The translations under genes and the position numbers were made by a program. Shown here piece by piece: positions 8,925 through 17,637 of a stretch of 64,000 bases of DNA. Location of the stretch: NCBI RefSeq assembly GCF_018141425.1, contig NZ_CP058561.1, forward strand, positions 682,001-746,000. Direction: 5' to 3'. Position 1 is the first letter of the stretch. Each line of letters begins with the position of its first letter. Source of the stretch: Vallitalea guaymasensis. Lineage in GTDB: Bacteria; Bacillota; Clostridia; Lachnospirales; Vallitaleaceae. The notes under the pieces are model-generated. The model made no database searches and was not told where the DNA came from. It saw only the letters and a list, made by a program, of their open reading frames with translations.

Positions 8925-10556
8925 TTACTTCAAACTAATATTTGCAACATTAGGTAGATCAGGATGTCCAAAAAACTTGTAATCTTCTATGACACCTTTA
9001 TTAAATACGGTTAGACTCTTAACATTGGTTAGTGGAATAATTGCACCGTTTTTATTAATCTCTTTTAAGACGAAGTCATATGTTTCCTGTATCTTATTTT
9101 CATCAGTCATACAAGTAAGATTATTAAGTATCTCGCTGGCATTATCTATATGCTTTAATCCTTGAGCTAACAGATTATCTCTTAATGGTTCAGGATTAAC
9201 CCTAGTCATAAATAAATAAGGGTCATATGGAATTGGATTGGTGACCTGCATTGCCATAGTGAAATCACCACTTGCTATAATACCAAATTGAGCCATCATT
9301 TCCATACCTTTCACCTTAACATCCATACCAATTTCTTTTAAATAATGAGCCACTGAAAGACTTAAATCCTCTATCATGGCCATACCGCTAATATAGACAA
9401 TTTCTCCTTCTAATTTTACTCCATCTTTCTCTCTGAATCCATCACCATCTGTATCAACCCATCCGGCATCTTCAAGAATTTTATTGGCTTTTTGTTTATT
9501 ATAATCATATTGTTCTACAGAAACATTACAATAAGGAAGGGATTTATCCAACACTCCCTCAGCTTTTTCTTCAATACCATAGAATAAATTCTTACTGATC
9601 TCATCTTTATTAATTGCATGATTAATTGCTAAACGAACAGCTTTTTCTTCAAATGGTTTTTTAGATAGATTGAATCCCATTAATCTTGTTTGCACTATAG
9701 CATCTGATACTTTAACTTTATAATCCTCATTACTTGATAGTTCATTAAAAGAATCATATGAGATATTAGGTGATCCTATTATTGCATCTATTTCACCACT
9801 TCTTAGAGCTAGTATTTTTGCATCATTATCTGGAATGACCTTAACACGGAAGCTGTCTACATCTGGTTGTTTTCTATTATATTCTTTATTTCTTATGAAT
9901 ACATAAGTCTCACCATCTTTTTGTCCATCATACATATATGGTCCTGTACCTAATGTCTTTGTCTTGGTTATATCGCTTAGAGTACCATCTTCATTATATG
10001 CGTTTGGTGACATCATACCCATAGGCAACAACAATGTGAAGTCTTGTAAAGCTCCGTAATATGGTGACATTAGATTGACTTCAACTGTATATTCATCTAT
10101 TGCTTTTACTTCTTTTATTAATGTTGTTGTTGCACCATAGGCACCATTAAAATCACCTAACATTTTAGGGATATTATCTAAGTTAAGTTTAACAGCTTCA
10201 GCATTGAAATCTTCTCCATCTGAGAACTTAACGCCCTTTTTCAAATGAAAAGTATACGTAAGACCATCATCGGATATTTCCCAAGTATCAGCTAGTCCTG
10301 GCACAATTTCTCCATCTTCATACTGTACTAAAGTTTCATAGAAATTACACAAATAGTTTAGAGGACCATAATTGCTGCCAATGTTGTTAGGTGACAGTAC
10401 AGTGAAAAAACCTGTATCGAAGTTCCAGCTTTCACACAAAGTAATGTCTTTTTTACTGTTATTAGAAGTTTCCTTAGTTGATGAGCATCCCGCTATTAAT
10501 GTGATACATAAAATAATACTTAAAACAGCAGTACTCATTTTCTTTAATAATTTCAT
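8925..10556 (-). CDS. Extracellular solute-binding lipoprotein, NikA/CntA/OppA type (SBP_bac_5)
   Basis: A 543-residue lipoprotein. It has a signal peptide with lipobox LIAGC (cysteine near 24), then the family-5 binding-protein fold with LADTWEISDDGLTYTFHLKKGVKFSDG (about 86-112) typical of peptide, nickel and metallophore receptors. It is the last gene of a five-gene leftward operon (permease, permease, ATPase, ATPase, receptor). AGGAGGG precedes its ATG, after a 52-nt gap from the second ATPase. The short ATPases of this operon and its Fur box favour a metal or metal-chelate substrate (nickel/cobalt or staphylopine-type metallophore) over peptides, but the ligand is not determined. Confidence 0.9.
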   Translation of the reverse strand: MKLLKKMSTAVLSIILCITLIAGCSSTKETSNNSKKDITLCESWNFDTGFFTVLSPNNIGSNYGPLNYLCNFYETLVQYEDGEIVPGLADTWEISDDGLTYTFHLKKGVKFSDGEDFNAEAVKLNLDNIPKMLGDFNGAYGATTTLIKEVKAIDEYTVEVNLMSPYYGALQDFTLLLPMGMMSPNAYNEDGTLSDITKTKTLGTGPYMYDGQKDGETYVFIRNKEYNRKQPDVDSFRVKVIPDNDAKILALRSGEIDAIIGSPNISYDSFNELSSNEDYKVKVSDAIVQTRLMGFNLSKKPFEEKAVRLAINHAINKDEISKNLFYGIEEKAEGVLDKSLPYCNVSVEQYDYNKQKANKILEDAGWVDTDGDGFREKDGVKLEGEIVYISGMAMIEDLSLSVAHYLKEIGMDVKVKGMEMMAQFGIIASGDFTMAMQVTNPIPYDPYLFMTRVNPEPLRDNLLAQGLKHIDNASEILNNLTCMTDENKIQETYDFVLKEINKNGAIIPLTNVKSLTVFNKGVIEDYKFFGHPDLPNVANISLK

Positions 10557-10608
10557 TTTTTTCCCTCCTGATGTTTTTATCTAAAAATCCCTCTATACTC
10601 TATTCATC

Positions 10609-11364
10609 TTAAGTTAATTGGGACTTTATTAGCATTTTTGAGTAATCGTGTCTGAAATCTTTGTATGATTTTAAATTTGGTACATGTTCAACTATTTCTC
10701 CATTTTTCATTACCAAAATATCTCTAGACATATAGATTGCAACATCTATGTCATGTGTTATAAACAAATATGTACTCTTATACTCTCTTTGTAATCTTAA
10801 TAATAAGTCCAAAACTTTTTTCCTGACTATTACATCCAAACCGCTGACGGATTCATCAAAAACAATGAATTGGGGTGATACACTCATAGCTCTAGCTATA
10901 CAGACTCTCTTTTGCTGCCCTCCACTTAATTCATTTGGATAAGAATCTAAAACTTTATTGGGGAGCTCAACTTTCTCAATCATGTTTTCTATATATTTTT
11001 TTTCATCATTTCTAGTAATATCTGTTAAGTTTCTTATGGATTCTGCTATTATGTGGTATACTTTCTGTCTAGGATCCAGAGCGCTTGAAGCATTTTGTAA
11101 CACCATCTGTACATTAGATCTCATCCTGCGTAATTGTTTCTTACTTAAACCACTTAATTCTCTATTGTCAATATAGATTTTTCCTGTTGTAGGTTTTTCA
11201 ATATATGTAAGTAATCTTGACAATGTACTTTTTCCGCTACCACTTTCACCTATAAGTGAATATATGTGATTATCTTCAAAAGTAAAATTTATATTTTTTA
11301 ATACTTCTAGGGTACTGGTATCTTTTATATGATATTGTTTTGATATATTCTTGATATTAATCAT
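10609..11364 (-). CDS. ABC importer ATPase, NikE/CntF type
   Basis: A 251-residue ATPase of the dipeptide/nickel importer family. Walker A is GESGSGKST, the signature is LSGGQQKR and Walker B is FIVFDESVSGLD. It lacks the C-terminal oligopeptide extension of OppF proteins (usually ~320 residues) and so matches the nickel/metallophore subgroup in length. Its ATG overlaps the upstream ATPase stop by 4 nt. It forms a heterodimer with the product of 11361-12149 to drive the two permeases. Confidence 0.9.
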   Translation of the reverse strand: MINIKNISKQYHIKDTSTLEVLKNINFTFEDNHIYSLIGESGSGKSTLSRLLTYIEKPTTGKIYIDNRELSGLSKKQLRRMRSNVQMVLQNASSALDPRQKVYHIIAESIRNLTDITRNDEKKYIENMIEKVELPNKVLDSYPNELSGGQQKRVCIARAMSVSPQFIVFDESVSGLDVIVRKKVLDLLLRLQREYKSTYLFITHDIDVAIYMSRDILVMKNGEIVEHVPNLKSYKDFRHDYSKMLIKSQLT

Positions 11365-12149
11365 GCTAGTTCTCCAATCAAATTAGTTGCTTCTATCAAT
11401 TTTCTTGTATACTCATGCTTAGGATTATTAAATATATCATATGTATTTCCCCTTTCAATGATTTCACCTTTTCTTAACACTATGATATCGTCAGCTAAGG
11501 CAGATATAACTCTAAAATCATGAGTGATGACCATCATGGTAATACCACTTTCTTTTAGTTTTTTGAACTCTTCCAGAATCATTGTTTTATTAAAAGCATC
11601 AATTGCTGTAGTAACTTCATCAGCAATGATTAATCTGCTTTCAAGCATAATAGTTAGAGCAATCATTATTCGTTGTAACATGCCTCCACTTAGAGTAAAA
11701 GGATAATTATCCATTATTTCTTCTTCTCTACCAATATTCATTTTTCTCAGAGTACCAATGGCTTTATTGTATGCTTCATTTTTTGTTATATTAAAATGGA
11801 CTCTCAATGTTTCTATTAATTGGGATCCAATTTTACTCATAGGATCAAAAGCAGTCATAGGATTTTGCATTATAAGTGATAATTTCCTGCCTCTAATCTT
11901 ATCCATATCTTTTCTGGAAAAATTATAGATATCTCCACCATCAAACAACACCTGACCTGTTATATGAAATTTCTTAGTGTTCAATAGCCTCATAATTGAT
12001 TTTGATATCATAGTTTTGCCACTTCCGCTTTCGCCAATTATTCCTAATATTCTATTTGTCTTAACATTAAAATTAATATTTCTTACAATAGATGTATTAT
12101 CTTTCAATGATATGTTCAAATTTTTCACTTCTAATATATTATTATTCAT
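11361..12149 (-). CDS. ABC importer ATPase, NikD/CntD type
   Basis: A 262-residue ATPase, partner of the preceding entry. Walker A is GESGSGKTM and the signature is LSGGMLQR, typical of the D-subunit. Walker B is LIIADEVTTAID; the usual proline after the glutamate is valine, a mild departure. It is short like NikD/CntD, without the OppD C-terminal extension. AGAGGTG lies 5 nt before the ATG, and the gene follows the second permease by 2 nt. Confidence 0.9.
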   Translation of the reverse strand: MNNNILEVKNLNISLKDNTSIVRNINFNVKTNRILGIIGESGSGKTMISKSIMRLLNTKKFHITGQVLFDGGDIYNFSRKDMDKIRGRKLSLIMQNPMTAFDPMSKIGSQLIETLRVHFNITKNEAYNKAIGTLRKMNIGREEEIMDNYPFTLSGGMLQRIMIALTIMLESRLIIADEVTTAIDAFNKTMILEEFKKLKESGITMMVITHDFRVISALADDIIVLRKGEIIERGNTYDIFNNPKHEYTRKLIEATNLIGELA

Positions 12150-12151
12150 GA

Positions 12152-12967
12152 TTACACCTCTTCTGGCGTCACTATGTCTCTAAGCGCCTCTCCAAAAAGA
12201 TTAAAGCCAGCAGCAGTAAATAGGATACTAAACCCAGGGTAAAATATCAGTTTAGGTTTTGAAACAAAAGATTTAGCACTACTAAGCATTGAACCCCACT
12301 CTGGAATATCTGAACCTATTCCAATACCTAAAAATGAATATCCAGATACCATTAGAATAAGAGCAGCTATACTTGTACTAAAATAAACAATCATGACTGG
12401 TAACACATTTGGCAATATATGATTGAATATTATTTTTAGATTGCTGCAGCCAGCAATTTTTGCAGCTATAACATAATCCTTAGCTTTTTCCATGAGAACG
12501 TAACTTCTGATTACCTTTACATGCCAAACCCACATGGATAATACAACGGAAATAATTATATTGAAGATTCCTTCCCCCATTAGACCTGCTAGGGATAAAA
12601 CAACAACTATTGGAGGAAAAGCCATGAAAATATTACATATGGCTGAAAAAATCCTATCAGATAGTCCTCCTAAATATGCAGTGAATGTACCAAGTATCAT
12701 ACTTATAGTAGCTAAAATCAATAGTGTTGGAAATGCAATCCCTAATGAGTATTTAGCTCCATATACAAGTCTAGAAAACAAGCATCTGCCCAATTGATCT
12801 GTACCTAGAGGATACTTGCCACTAGAAGGAGCAAATTTCATTACTGTATTAATTTCATTTGGATCATTAGGTGCAATTAACGGAGCTAGTATTCCTATTA
12901 GAACAACAATCATTATCATAGTCATGCCAATCATAGCCTGCCTATTCTTTATTATCTTCTTAGCCAT
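12152..12967 (-). CDS. ABC importer permease, NikC/CntC type
   Basis: A 271-residue inner-membrane permease of the DppC/NikC family. It has an N-terminal helix followed by YPLGTDQLGRCLFSRLVYG (about 53-71), the family motif before the transport domain. The EAA-like loop is AAKIAGCSNLKIIFNHILPN (about 168-187), which docks on the ATPase. It overlaps the upstream permease gene by 8 nt, indicating translational coupling within the operon. Confidence 0.92.
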   Translation of the reverse strand: MAKKIIKNRQAMIGMTMIMIVVLIGILAPLIAPNDPNEINTVMKFAPSSGKYPLGTDQLGRCLFSRLVYGAKYSLGIAFPTLLILATISMILGTFTAYLGGLSDRIFSAICNIFMAFPPIVVVLSLAGLMGEGIFNIIISVVLSMWVWHVKVIRSYVLMEKAKDYVIAAKIAGCSNLKIIFNHILPNVLPVMIVYFSTSIAALILMVSGYSFLGIGIGSDIPEWGSMLSSAKSFVSKPKLIFYPGFSILFTAAGFNLFGEALRDIVTPEEV

Positions 12968-13907
12968 AATTCTCTACCTTTCTGCTGTTTTTCATATGGG
13001 GATTTAATATAATGTTGATAACCTCAGCAATAAGGTTACAAATAACAAAAATCATTGCGATAATAAGTACACACCCGTTTATAGCAGGTAAATCCCTTCC
13101 TAATATTGCATTCACAAAATAATTTCCTAGCCCAGGCCATGAAAATACACTCTCTACAATTGCACTTCCCCCAATCATAAATCCTATATTCTGGAAAAAT
13201 AATGTTACCGTTGGCGGCAATGCATTTTTAAGCACATGTCTTGTTATTATTTTTTTCATTGGTATACCTCTTGCTGTTGCATATAGAACATAATCTTTAC
13301 TAAGATTACTAAGTATAGTTGCCCTCAGAACTCTAACACAAGATGAGATTATTGGTACTGCAAGAGTTATGGACGGCAGAATAATACTTCTTATTCCTCC
13401 ATAATCAACTACTTTAAAAATCGGAAATGTTATTGCAAACAAAGTAAGCAGCAAAAATCCTAACCAAAAACTAGGAAGTGAAATCCCAAAAATCGTAATT
13501 ACTCTAATTATATGGTCTGCTATACTATCTTTATTAACAGCAGTTAATACACTTAACAACACAGTAAATAAAACTATCCATATAAAAGCCATTCCTACTA
13601 TGGTTAGTGTTGCTACTAATTTGTCAGTTATATCTTTTAGAACTGGATTTTGTGTTACTAATGAAGTGCCAAAATCTCCTTTTAGACAATTTTTAAACCA
13701 ATGTACATATTGCATATACATTGGCTTGTCATAACCCATTTTATGCCTTATTTCATTAATCTGCTCTTCTGAAGGATTTACTATGCTTCTTCTGGTAAAT
13801 GCCTCGGCAGGGTCAATTGAAGATATATTGGAAAAAGTGAAAGATAAAATACTTACACCAATTAATATAATAATTAATTCTAAAAATCTTTTAATCATAT
13901 GTTTCAC
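12960..13907 (-). CDS. ABC importer permease, NikB/CntB type; first gene of operon
   Basis: A 315-residue permease of the DppB/NikB family with six membrane spans. It has the N-terminal IKRFLELIIILIGVSILSF helix, a large periplasmic-side loop containing MYMQYVHWFKNCLKGDFGTS, and the EAA-like loop ATARGIPMKKIITRHVLKNA (about 215-234). It is the promoter-proximal gene of the Fur-boxed operon that ends with the receptor at 8925. Subunit lengths across the operon resemble the staphylopine (Cnt) and nickel (Nik) importers. Confidence 0.92.
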   Translation of the reverse strand: MKHMIKRFLELIIILIGVSILSFTFSNISSIDPAEAFTRRSIVNPSEEQINEIRHKMGYDKPMYMQYVHWFKNCLKGDFGTSLVTQNPVLKDITDKLVATLTIVGMAFIWIVLFTVLLSVLTAVNKDSIADHIIRVITIFGISLPSFWLGFLLLTLFAITFPIFKVVDYGGIRSIILPSITLAVPIISSCVRVLRATILSNLSKDYVLYATARGIPMKKIITRHVLKNALPPTVTLFFQNIGFMIGGSAIVESVFSWPGLGNYFVNAILGRDLPAINGCVLIIAMIFVICNLIAEVINIILNPHMKNSRKVENYG

Positions 13908-13954
13908 CCTTTGTGTTATAATGTAATGCTTTTAGTATTGATCATTATTATATT

Positions 13955-13973
13955 GATAATGATAGTCATTATA
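13955..13973 (-). promoter_or_regulatory. Fur box upstream of the first Nik/Cnt-type operon
   Basis: GATAATGATAGTCATTATA matches the classical 19-bp Fur consensus GATAATGATAATCATTATC at 17 of 19 positions. It lies 48 nt upstream of the first permease start. The match is read directly; regulation by Fur is inferred from the established consensus. Confidence 0.7.
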
Positions 13974-14233
13974 CAAGTCTAAAGGGTTATTTGCAAGAGA
14001 ATGAAATGTTATCTTTTTTAGACTTTCACAATCCATAATCATTTGTATCTATCAACAATGCAGGTGTTTATGTGTATATGCAAACCAACAATATATTGAT
14101 ATTTTTATGTCATATTATGACAGAAAAACATATATTCATCGATTCAAATATCAAATCATCTTTACTAAGCCTTGTAGATTATGTTATAATGATATATTAC
14201 ATTGATTTATTCAAATATTTAGAAAATATTATG

Positions 14234-14265
14234 AAAGGGAAAATATAATAATTTTTTTATTATAT
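14234..14265 (+). promoter_or_regulatory. Ribosome site followed by a hairpin before the Crp/Fnr start
   Basis: AAAGGG (14234-14239) is about 37 nt from the ATG at 14276, too far for normal initiation. A 9-bp hairpin (ATATAATAA at 14243-14251, TTATTATAT at 14257-14265) between them would bring it to about 13 nt when folded. An out-of-frame ATG at 14266 directly follows the stem. Confidence 0.35.
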
Positions 14266-14275
14266 ATGGTATATC

Positions 14276-14956
14276 ATGGAAAATCATATAAATATCCTAT
14301 CATACTGTCCACTGTTCAAGAATAAAAGCAAAAATGAAATAACTGATATATTGTCAAAGACTAAATATAAGATAACAACTTATCATAAGAATGATTTTAT
14401 TTTTAGAGCTGATGAAAGTCCTATCTATATTGGAATCGTTTTGAGCGGAAGTATTGAAGTACAGAACAATCTAAAATCCGGGAAATACTTTAATATTTTA
14501 TATAAAAACAGGGGAGAGGTTTTTGGAGGTGCTTTAGCTTTTTCTGATATTCCTATTTCCCAATTTGATGTGATTGCCAAAACATATTGTGAAATCATGT
14601 TAATCAGCAGACAAAGTGTCTTAGATGTATTGTTCAAAGATAGCATCATAGCTTATAACATAATGAATACCTTTGCAAAAAGTGTAATGAAACTAAATAA
14701 AAAAGTTGAATTGTTTTCTTATTCTTCAATAAAGCAAAAGATAGCTTATTCTTTATTATGCAATCTCAAACCTGATGAAAACATTATCAATTTACCTTAT
14801 TCCAAGAAAGCTTGGGCAGAACATCTAAACGTATCCCGTTCTTCTCTATCAAGAGAGTTAAAATATTTGATAGACAAAGGAACAATTAAAATAAATAATA
14901 AGCAAATTCAAGTATTGAAAAAAGAACAATTGGAATATATACTGGATGATATTTAA
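14276..14956 (+). CDS. Crp/Fnr-family transcription regulator
   Basis: A 226-residue regulator with an N-terminal cyclic-nucleotide-binding-like beta-roll (about 10-125), including GIVLSGSIEVQNN and RGEVFGGALAF. A long dimer helix follows, then a winged helix (about 150-226) with the recognition segment AWAEHLNVSRSSLSRELKYL. There is no FNR-type cysteine cluster, so it probably senses a small molecule rather than oxygen through an iron-sulfur cluster. It stands between two Fur-boxed importer operons, which may be its targets. The start has no good ribosome site directly upstream (see the hairpin at 14234). Confidence 0.88.
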   Translation: MENHINILSYCPLFKNKSKNEITDILSKTKYKITTYHKNDFIFRADESPIYIGIVLSGSIEVQNNLKSGKYFNILYKNRGEVFGGALAFSDIPISQFDVIAKTYCEIMLISRQSVLDVLFKDSIIAYNIMNTFAKSVMKLNKKVELFSYSSIKQKIAYSLLCNLKPDENIINLPYSKKAWAEHLNVSRSSLSRELKYLIDKGTIKINNKQIQVLKKEQLEYILDDI

Positions 14957-14962
14957 AAGCAA

Positions 14963-15024
14963 TAGACTCTGTTTCAAAGTATTTGAATCATATGCTTGAT
15001 TCAATAACTTATCAACAAAGTCTA
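14963..15024. terminator. Long hairpin between convergent genes
   Basis: Outer arms at 14963-14973 and 15014-15024 pair over ten of eleven bases, and an inner TTGAATCA/TGATTCAA stem sits within. It lies between the Crp/Fnr gene and the convergent ABC ATPase gene, where it could end transcription from both sides. No long T-run is present. Confidence 0.4.
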
Positions 15025-15048
15025 TCTTCTACCATTATATACTTATTG

Positions 15049-15747
15049 TCATAACGTATTCATTTCCAATAATTCAATGATTTGACTTCGTACTTCTACT
15101 AGACCTGCATCATTTAGCTTTCTCTCACCTTTTGATGTATTGATTCTGAATTCTTTTATTACCTTTGATGGTCTCTGGGATAAAACTAATATTCTATCTC
15201 CTAGAAGAATAGCCTCATCAATCTCATGAGTTACATAAATTATGTTTTTCTTGGTATTATTCCATAAGTTCAATATATATTTTATCATATTAAGCCTTAA
15301 TGTATAGTCTAATGACTTTAAGGGTTCATCCATTAATAATAAGTCAGCATCATAATTGAAAGCTCTTGCAATAGAGCATCTTTGCCTCATTCCTCCACTT
15401 AACTGAGAAGGATAGTGCTTTTCAAAGCCTTCCAACCCAACATTTTTAAGCAACTCCATACATTGTTCTTTCAAAGAACTGCTATTAACCATATGTATAT
15501 TATTATACACATTCTTCCACGGTAATAATCTATCTTCCTGAAATACATAGCTAATATTGGAACTATTATTCTCTATTGTTCCTTTTGAAGGCTCAAGTAT
15601 CCCAGAACAAATATTCAGAAGTGTTGATTTGCCACATCCTGATGGTCCAATAATGCAAACTATTTCTTCTCTATTGATGTCCATAGAAAAATCTTTTAGG
15701 ACACATAAATCATTAAACCACTTTTCAATCTTATTAAATTTCAGCAT
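15049..15747 (-). CDS. ABC importer ATPase, NitT/TauT (SsuB/TauB-like) family
   Basis: A 232-residue ATPase. Walker A is GPSGCGKST (about 34-42), the Q-loop is VFQEDRLLPW, the signature is LSGGMRQR and Walker B is DLLLMDEPLKSLD, the last two typical of the nitrate/sulfonate/taurine family. It starts right after the permease stop codon and is the third gene of the receptor-permease-ATPase operon starting at 17509. The family usually imports sulfonates, taurine, nitrate, cyanate or thiamine precursors. The Fur box upstream makes an iron-linked substrate plausible here. Confidence 0.9.
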   Translation of the reverse strand: MLKFNKIEKWFNDLCVLKDFSMDINREEIVCIIGPSGCGKSTLLNICSGILEPSKGTIENNSSNISYVFQEDRLLPWKNVYNNIHMVNSSSLKEQCMELLKNVGLEGFEKHYPSQLSGGMRQRCSIARAFNYDADLLLMDEPLKSLDYTLRLNMIKYILNLWNNTKKNIIYVTHEIDEAILLGDRILVLSQRPSKVIKEFRINTSKGERKLNDAGLVEVRSQIIELLEMNTL

Positions 15748-16527
15748 CTATGTCATCTTCCCTTTATAATCCATTAATTTATATCCGTAATCTATAATTT
15801 TCTGTGATAAAAAACATAAAACAATAACAACAATACTCCAAGCAAATACTTTGTTTGTTTCCAAATTCAATCTACCTTCAGTAATCTGCGAACCAAGACC
15901 TGTTCCAGAACTCAGAACTTCACCCATGATCACTAGTTTCCAACCTAATCCAATAAGTATTATAAGCCCAGACTTGAAATATGTTTTTAATGATGGAATT
16001 ATAATTTCTTTTATAATTTTAAACCTGGAAAATTGAAAGATTCTACCCATTTCAATTAACTTCATATCCATGTTGTCAAATCCTTCTTTTATACTTATTG
16101 CCATTATAGGCAGACTTACAATGAATATAATAAAAATTGTTGCCTGTCCATCTAGACCGAACCATATCATAGCAAGTGTCATAAATAGTATAGGCGGTAC
16201 TGATTGCAGTATATATATATAAGGTTCCAATACACGTTTTACCCTTTTATTAATACCAATAAAGAACCCTATTATACTACCTATCAACAAAGCTCCAATC
16301 AATCCAATAATCAACCTATGTAATGTAACCCCTATATTGAGCAAGAAATTATCACCATGCATAATATTCCAAAGGGATTTGAAAGTTAATGATGGGCTAG
16401 GTAAAATCAGTGGGGGGTATAACATAGATAGACCCTGCCAAAATATAAGAATGACACTTAATATTAAAATAATATCAGTCCACTGTATCTTATTTTTTTT
16501 ATTAGTTTTTGTAATAGAAAGTCTCAT
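15748..16527 (-). CDS. ABC importer permease, NitT/TauT (SsuC-like) family
   Basis: A 259-residue membrane protein with about six helices and a binding-protein-dependent transport domain. The EAA-like loop includes RFKIIKEIIIPSLKTYFKSG (about 175-194). The N-terminus overlaps the end of the receptor gene by 26 nt. The start at 16527 is supported by GGAGGG about 10 nt upstream. It forms the channel for the receptor at 16502-17509. Confidence 0.9.
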   Translation of the reverse strand: MRLSITKTNKKNKIQWTDIILILSVILIFWQGLSMLYPPLILPSPSLTFKSLWNIMHGDNFLLNIGVTLHRLIIGLIGALLIGSIIGFFIGINKRVKRVLEPYIYILQSVPPILFMTLAMIWFGLDGQATIFIIFIVSLPIMAISIKEGFDNMDMKLIEMGRIFQFSRFKIIKEIIIPSLKTYFKSGLIILIGLGWKLVIMGEVLSSGTGLGSQITEGRLNLETNKVFAWSIVVIVLCFLSQKIIDYGYKLMDYKGKMT

Positions 16528-17509
16528 CTGGAATTTTCCCTCCGACAGTTTCTGGTTTATAATTTACTAAAATACTAAAATATTTTTCCAGACTCTTTTT
16601 TGCTATTTCAGCTGATTCATATATAAAAGACATGTTAGGTATTGCTTTCTTAATTAGATCAGGTTTTGTTTTTAGTTGATCCATGGCTAATAATTCAGCT
16701 TGTTCTGGATTTTCATTTGTCCATTTAACTGCTTGTTCATAGCTTTTATTAAAATTATCAACTATCTCTTTATTATCAGCTGCAAATTCCCCATTTACAA
16801 CTATCCCAAAAGCTGGAAGTTTATATTCTTCACCTTCAGTTTTTTTCCATTCCTCTGAATAATCACTAATTACTTTAAATCCATCTATTGTTTCTTTATG
16901 CAACGTAGTGAACGGTTCTGCATCAATAGCATGTTTTATATTTCCTAACTCCAATAATTGAGCAATTTCTGTATGGTTGGAATATACAATCTCTAAATCT
17001 TTTCCAGGTTCTAGGTTATTCTTTTTCAAGAAATATTTTGTAATCATATCTGGTGGTGAATTTTTCCCTGGAATATATAATTTACCACCCTTTAGGTCTT
17101 CCCAGCCTTTACACTCTGCATCTATTGTAGTTAAATACATACATCCCCAAATTCCTACATTCAATAGTTTAATATCAATATCCTTATTGTATAAAACAGA
17201 CGCTGTATGTGCAGGTAGTGCCATAAAAGCATTATCTTTATCAGTTGCTAGGGTAACCATTTCTTCCATACTATGGTATAGATTAAGTTCTATTTTCACA
17301 TTTTCACCTAGCCCATTAGTATCTATTATTCTAAGTAATGGTATAATAGCTGGTGATTTAGGTCCACTTATCTTAACTGTAAGCTCTTTTTGTTCATTGA
17401 TACTCTTATCATTTTCTACCTCCTTATCAGTAACCTTGGATGTGCTGCATCCGCTTATAATACTTAGATTAATGGCTATCATTAATAAAAAAACAATAAA
17501 TCTCTTCAT
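16502..17509 (-). CDS. Substrate-binding lipoprotein, NitT/TauT (NMT1/SsuA-like) family
   Basis: A 335-residue lipoprotein. The signal peptide has lipobox ISGC (cysteine near 21), followed by the two-lobed periplasmic-binding fold of the NMT1/SsuA type, with LPAHTASVLYNKDIDIKLLN (about 98-117) and WEDLKGGKLYIPGKNSPPDM. It leads the operon. AAGGAG lies about 10 nt before the ATG, and a Fur box is 41 nt upstream. The ligand is unknown. Confidence 0.88.
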   Translation of the reverse strand: MKRFIVFLLMIAINLSIISGCSTSKVTDKEVENDKSINEQKELTVKISGPKSPAIIPLLRIIDTNGLGENVKIELNLYHSMEEMVTLATDKDNAFMALPAHTASVLYNKDIDIKLLNVGIWGCMYLTTIDAECKGWEDLKGGKLYIPGKNSPPDMITKYFLKKNNLEPGKDLEIVYSNHTEIAQLLELGNIKHAIDAEPFTTLHKETIDGFKVISDYSEEWKKTEGEEYKLPAFGIVVNGEFAADNKEIVDNFNKSYEQAVKWTNENPEQAELLAMDQLKTKPDLIKKAIPNMSFIYESAEIAKKSLEKYFSILVNYKPETVGGKIPDETFYYKN

Positions 17510-17549
17510 CTTATTGATTCTCCTTGTGAATGTTATAATTTACTATAAT

Positions 17550-17569
17550 TGATATTAATTATCATTATC
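17550..17569 (-). promoter_or_regulatory. Fur box upstream of the NitT/TauT-type operon
   Basis: TGATATTAATTATCATTATC matches the 7-1-7 consensus TGATAATnATTATCA at all but one position, and matches the classical 19-mer at 16 of 19. It lies 41 nt upstream of the binding-protein start. Confidence 0.7.
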
Positions 17570-17600
17570 GTTTTCATATTATAACATAATGCCATAATAA

Positions 17601-17624
17601 AAAGTGTATCCACAGATACACTTT
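17601..17624 (-). terminator. Terminator of the esterase gene
   Basis: A perfect 10-bp stem, AAAGTGTATC and GATACACTTT, has a 4-nt loop and lies 14 nt past the esterase stop. It continues into TTATTAT on the minus strand. Confidence 0.7.
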
Positions 17625-17637
17625 CTGGTATATTAGT

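Larger units (their letters stand above)
13908..14275. other. Divergent intergenic region
   Basis: This 368-nt region separates the importer operon (leftward) from the Crp/Fnr gene (rightward). It holds the Fur box at 13955-13973, a TATAAT at about 14185-14190 facing right, and the ribosome-site hairpin at 14234-14265. Nothing else was recognised. Confidence 0.5.

Noticed and set aside
8925-13907. Oligopeptide (Opp) importer as the first reading of the operon
   Set aside because: Both ATPases (251 and 262 residues) lack the Opp C-terminal extension, and a Fur box precedes the operon. Nickel/metallophore type is the better label, though peptides are not excluded.
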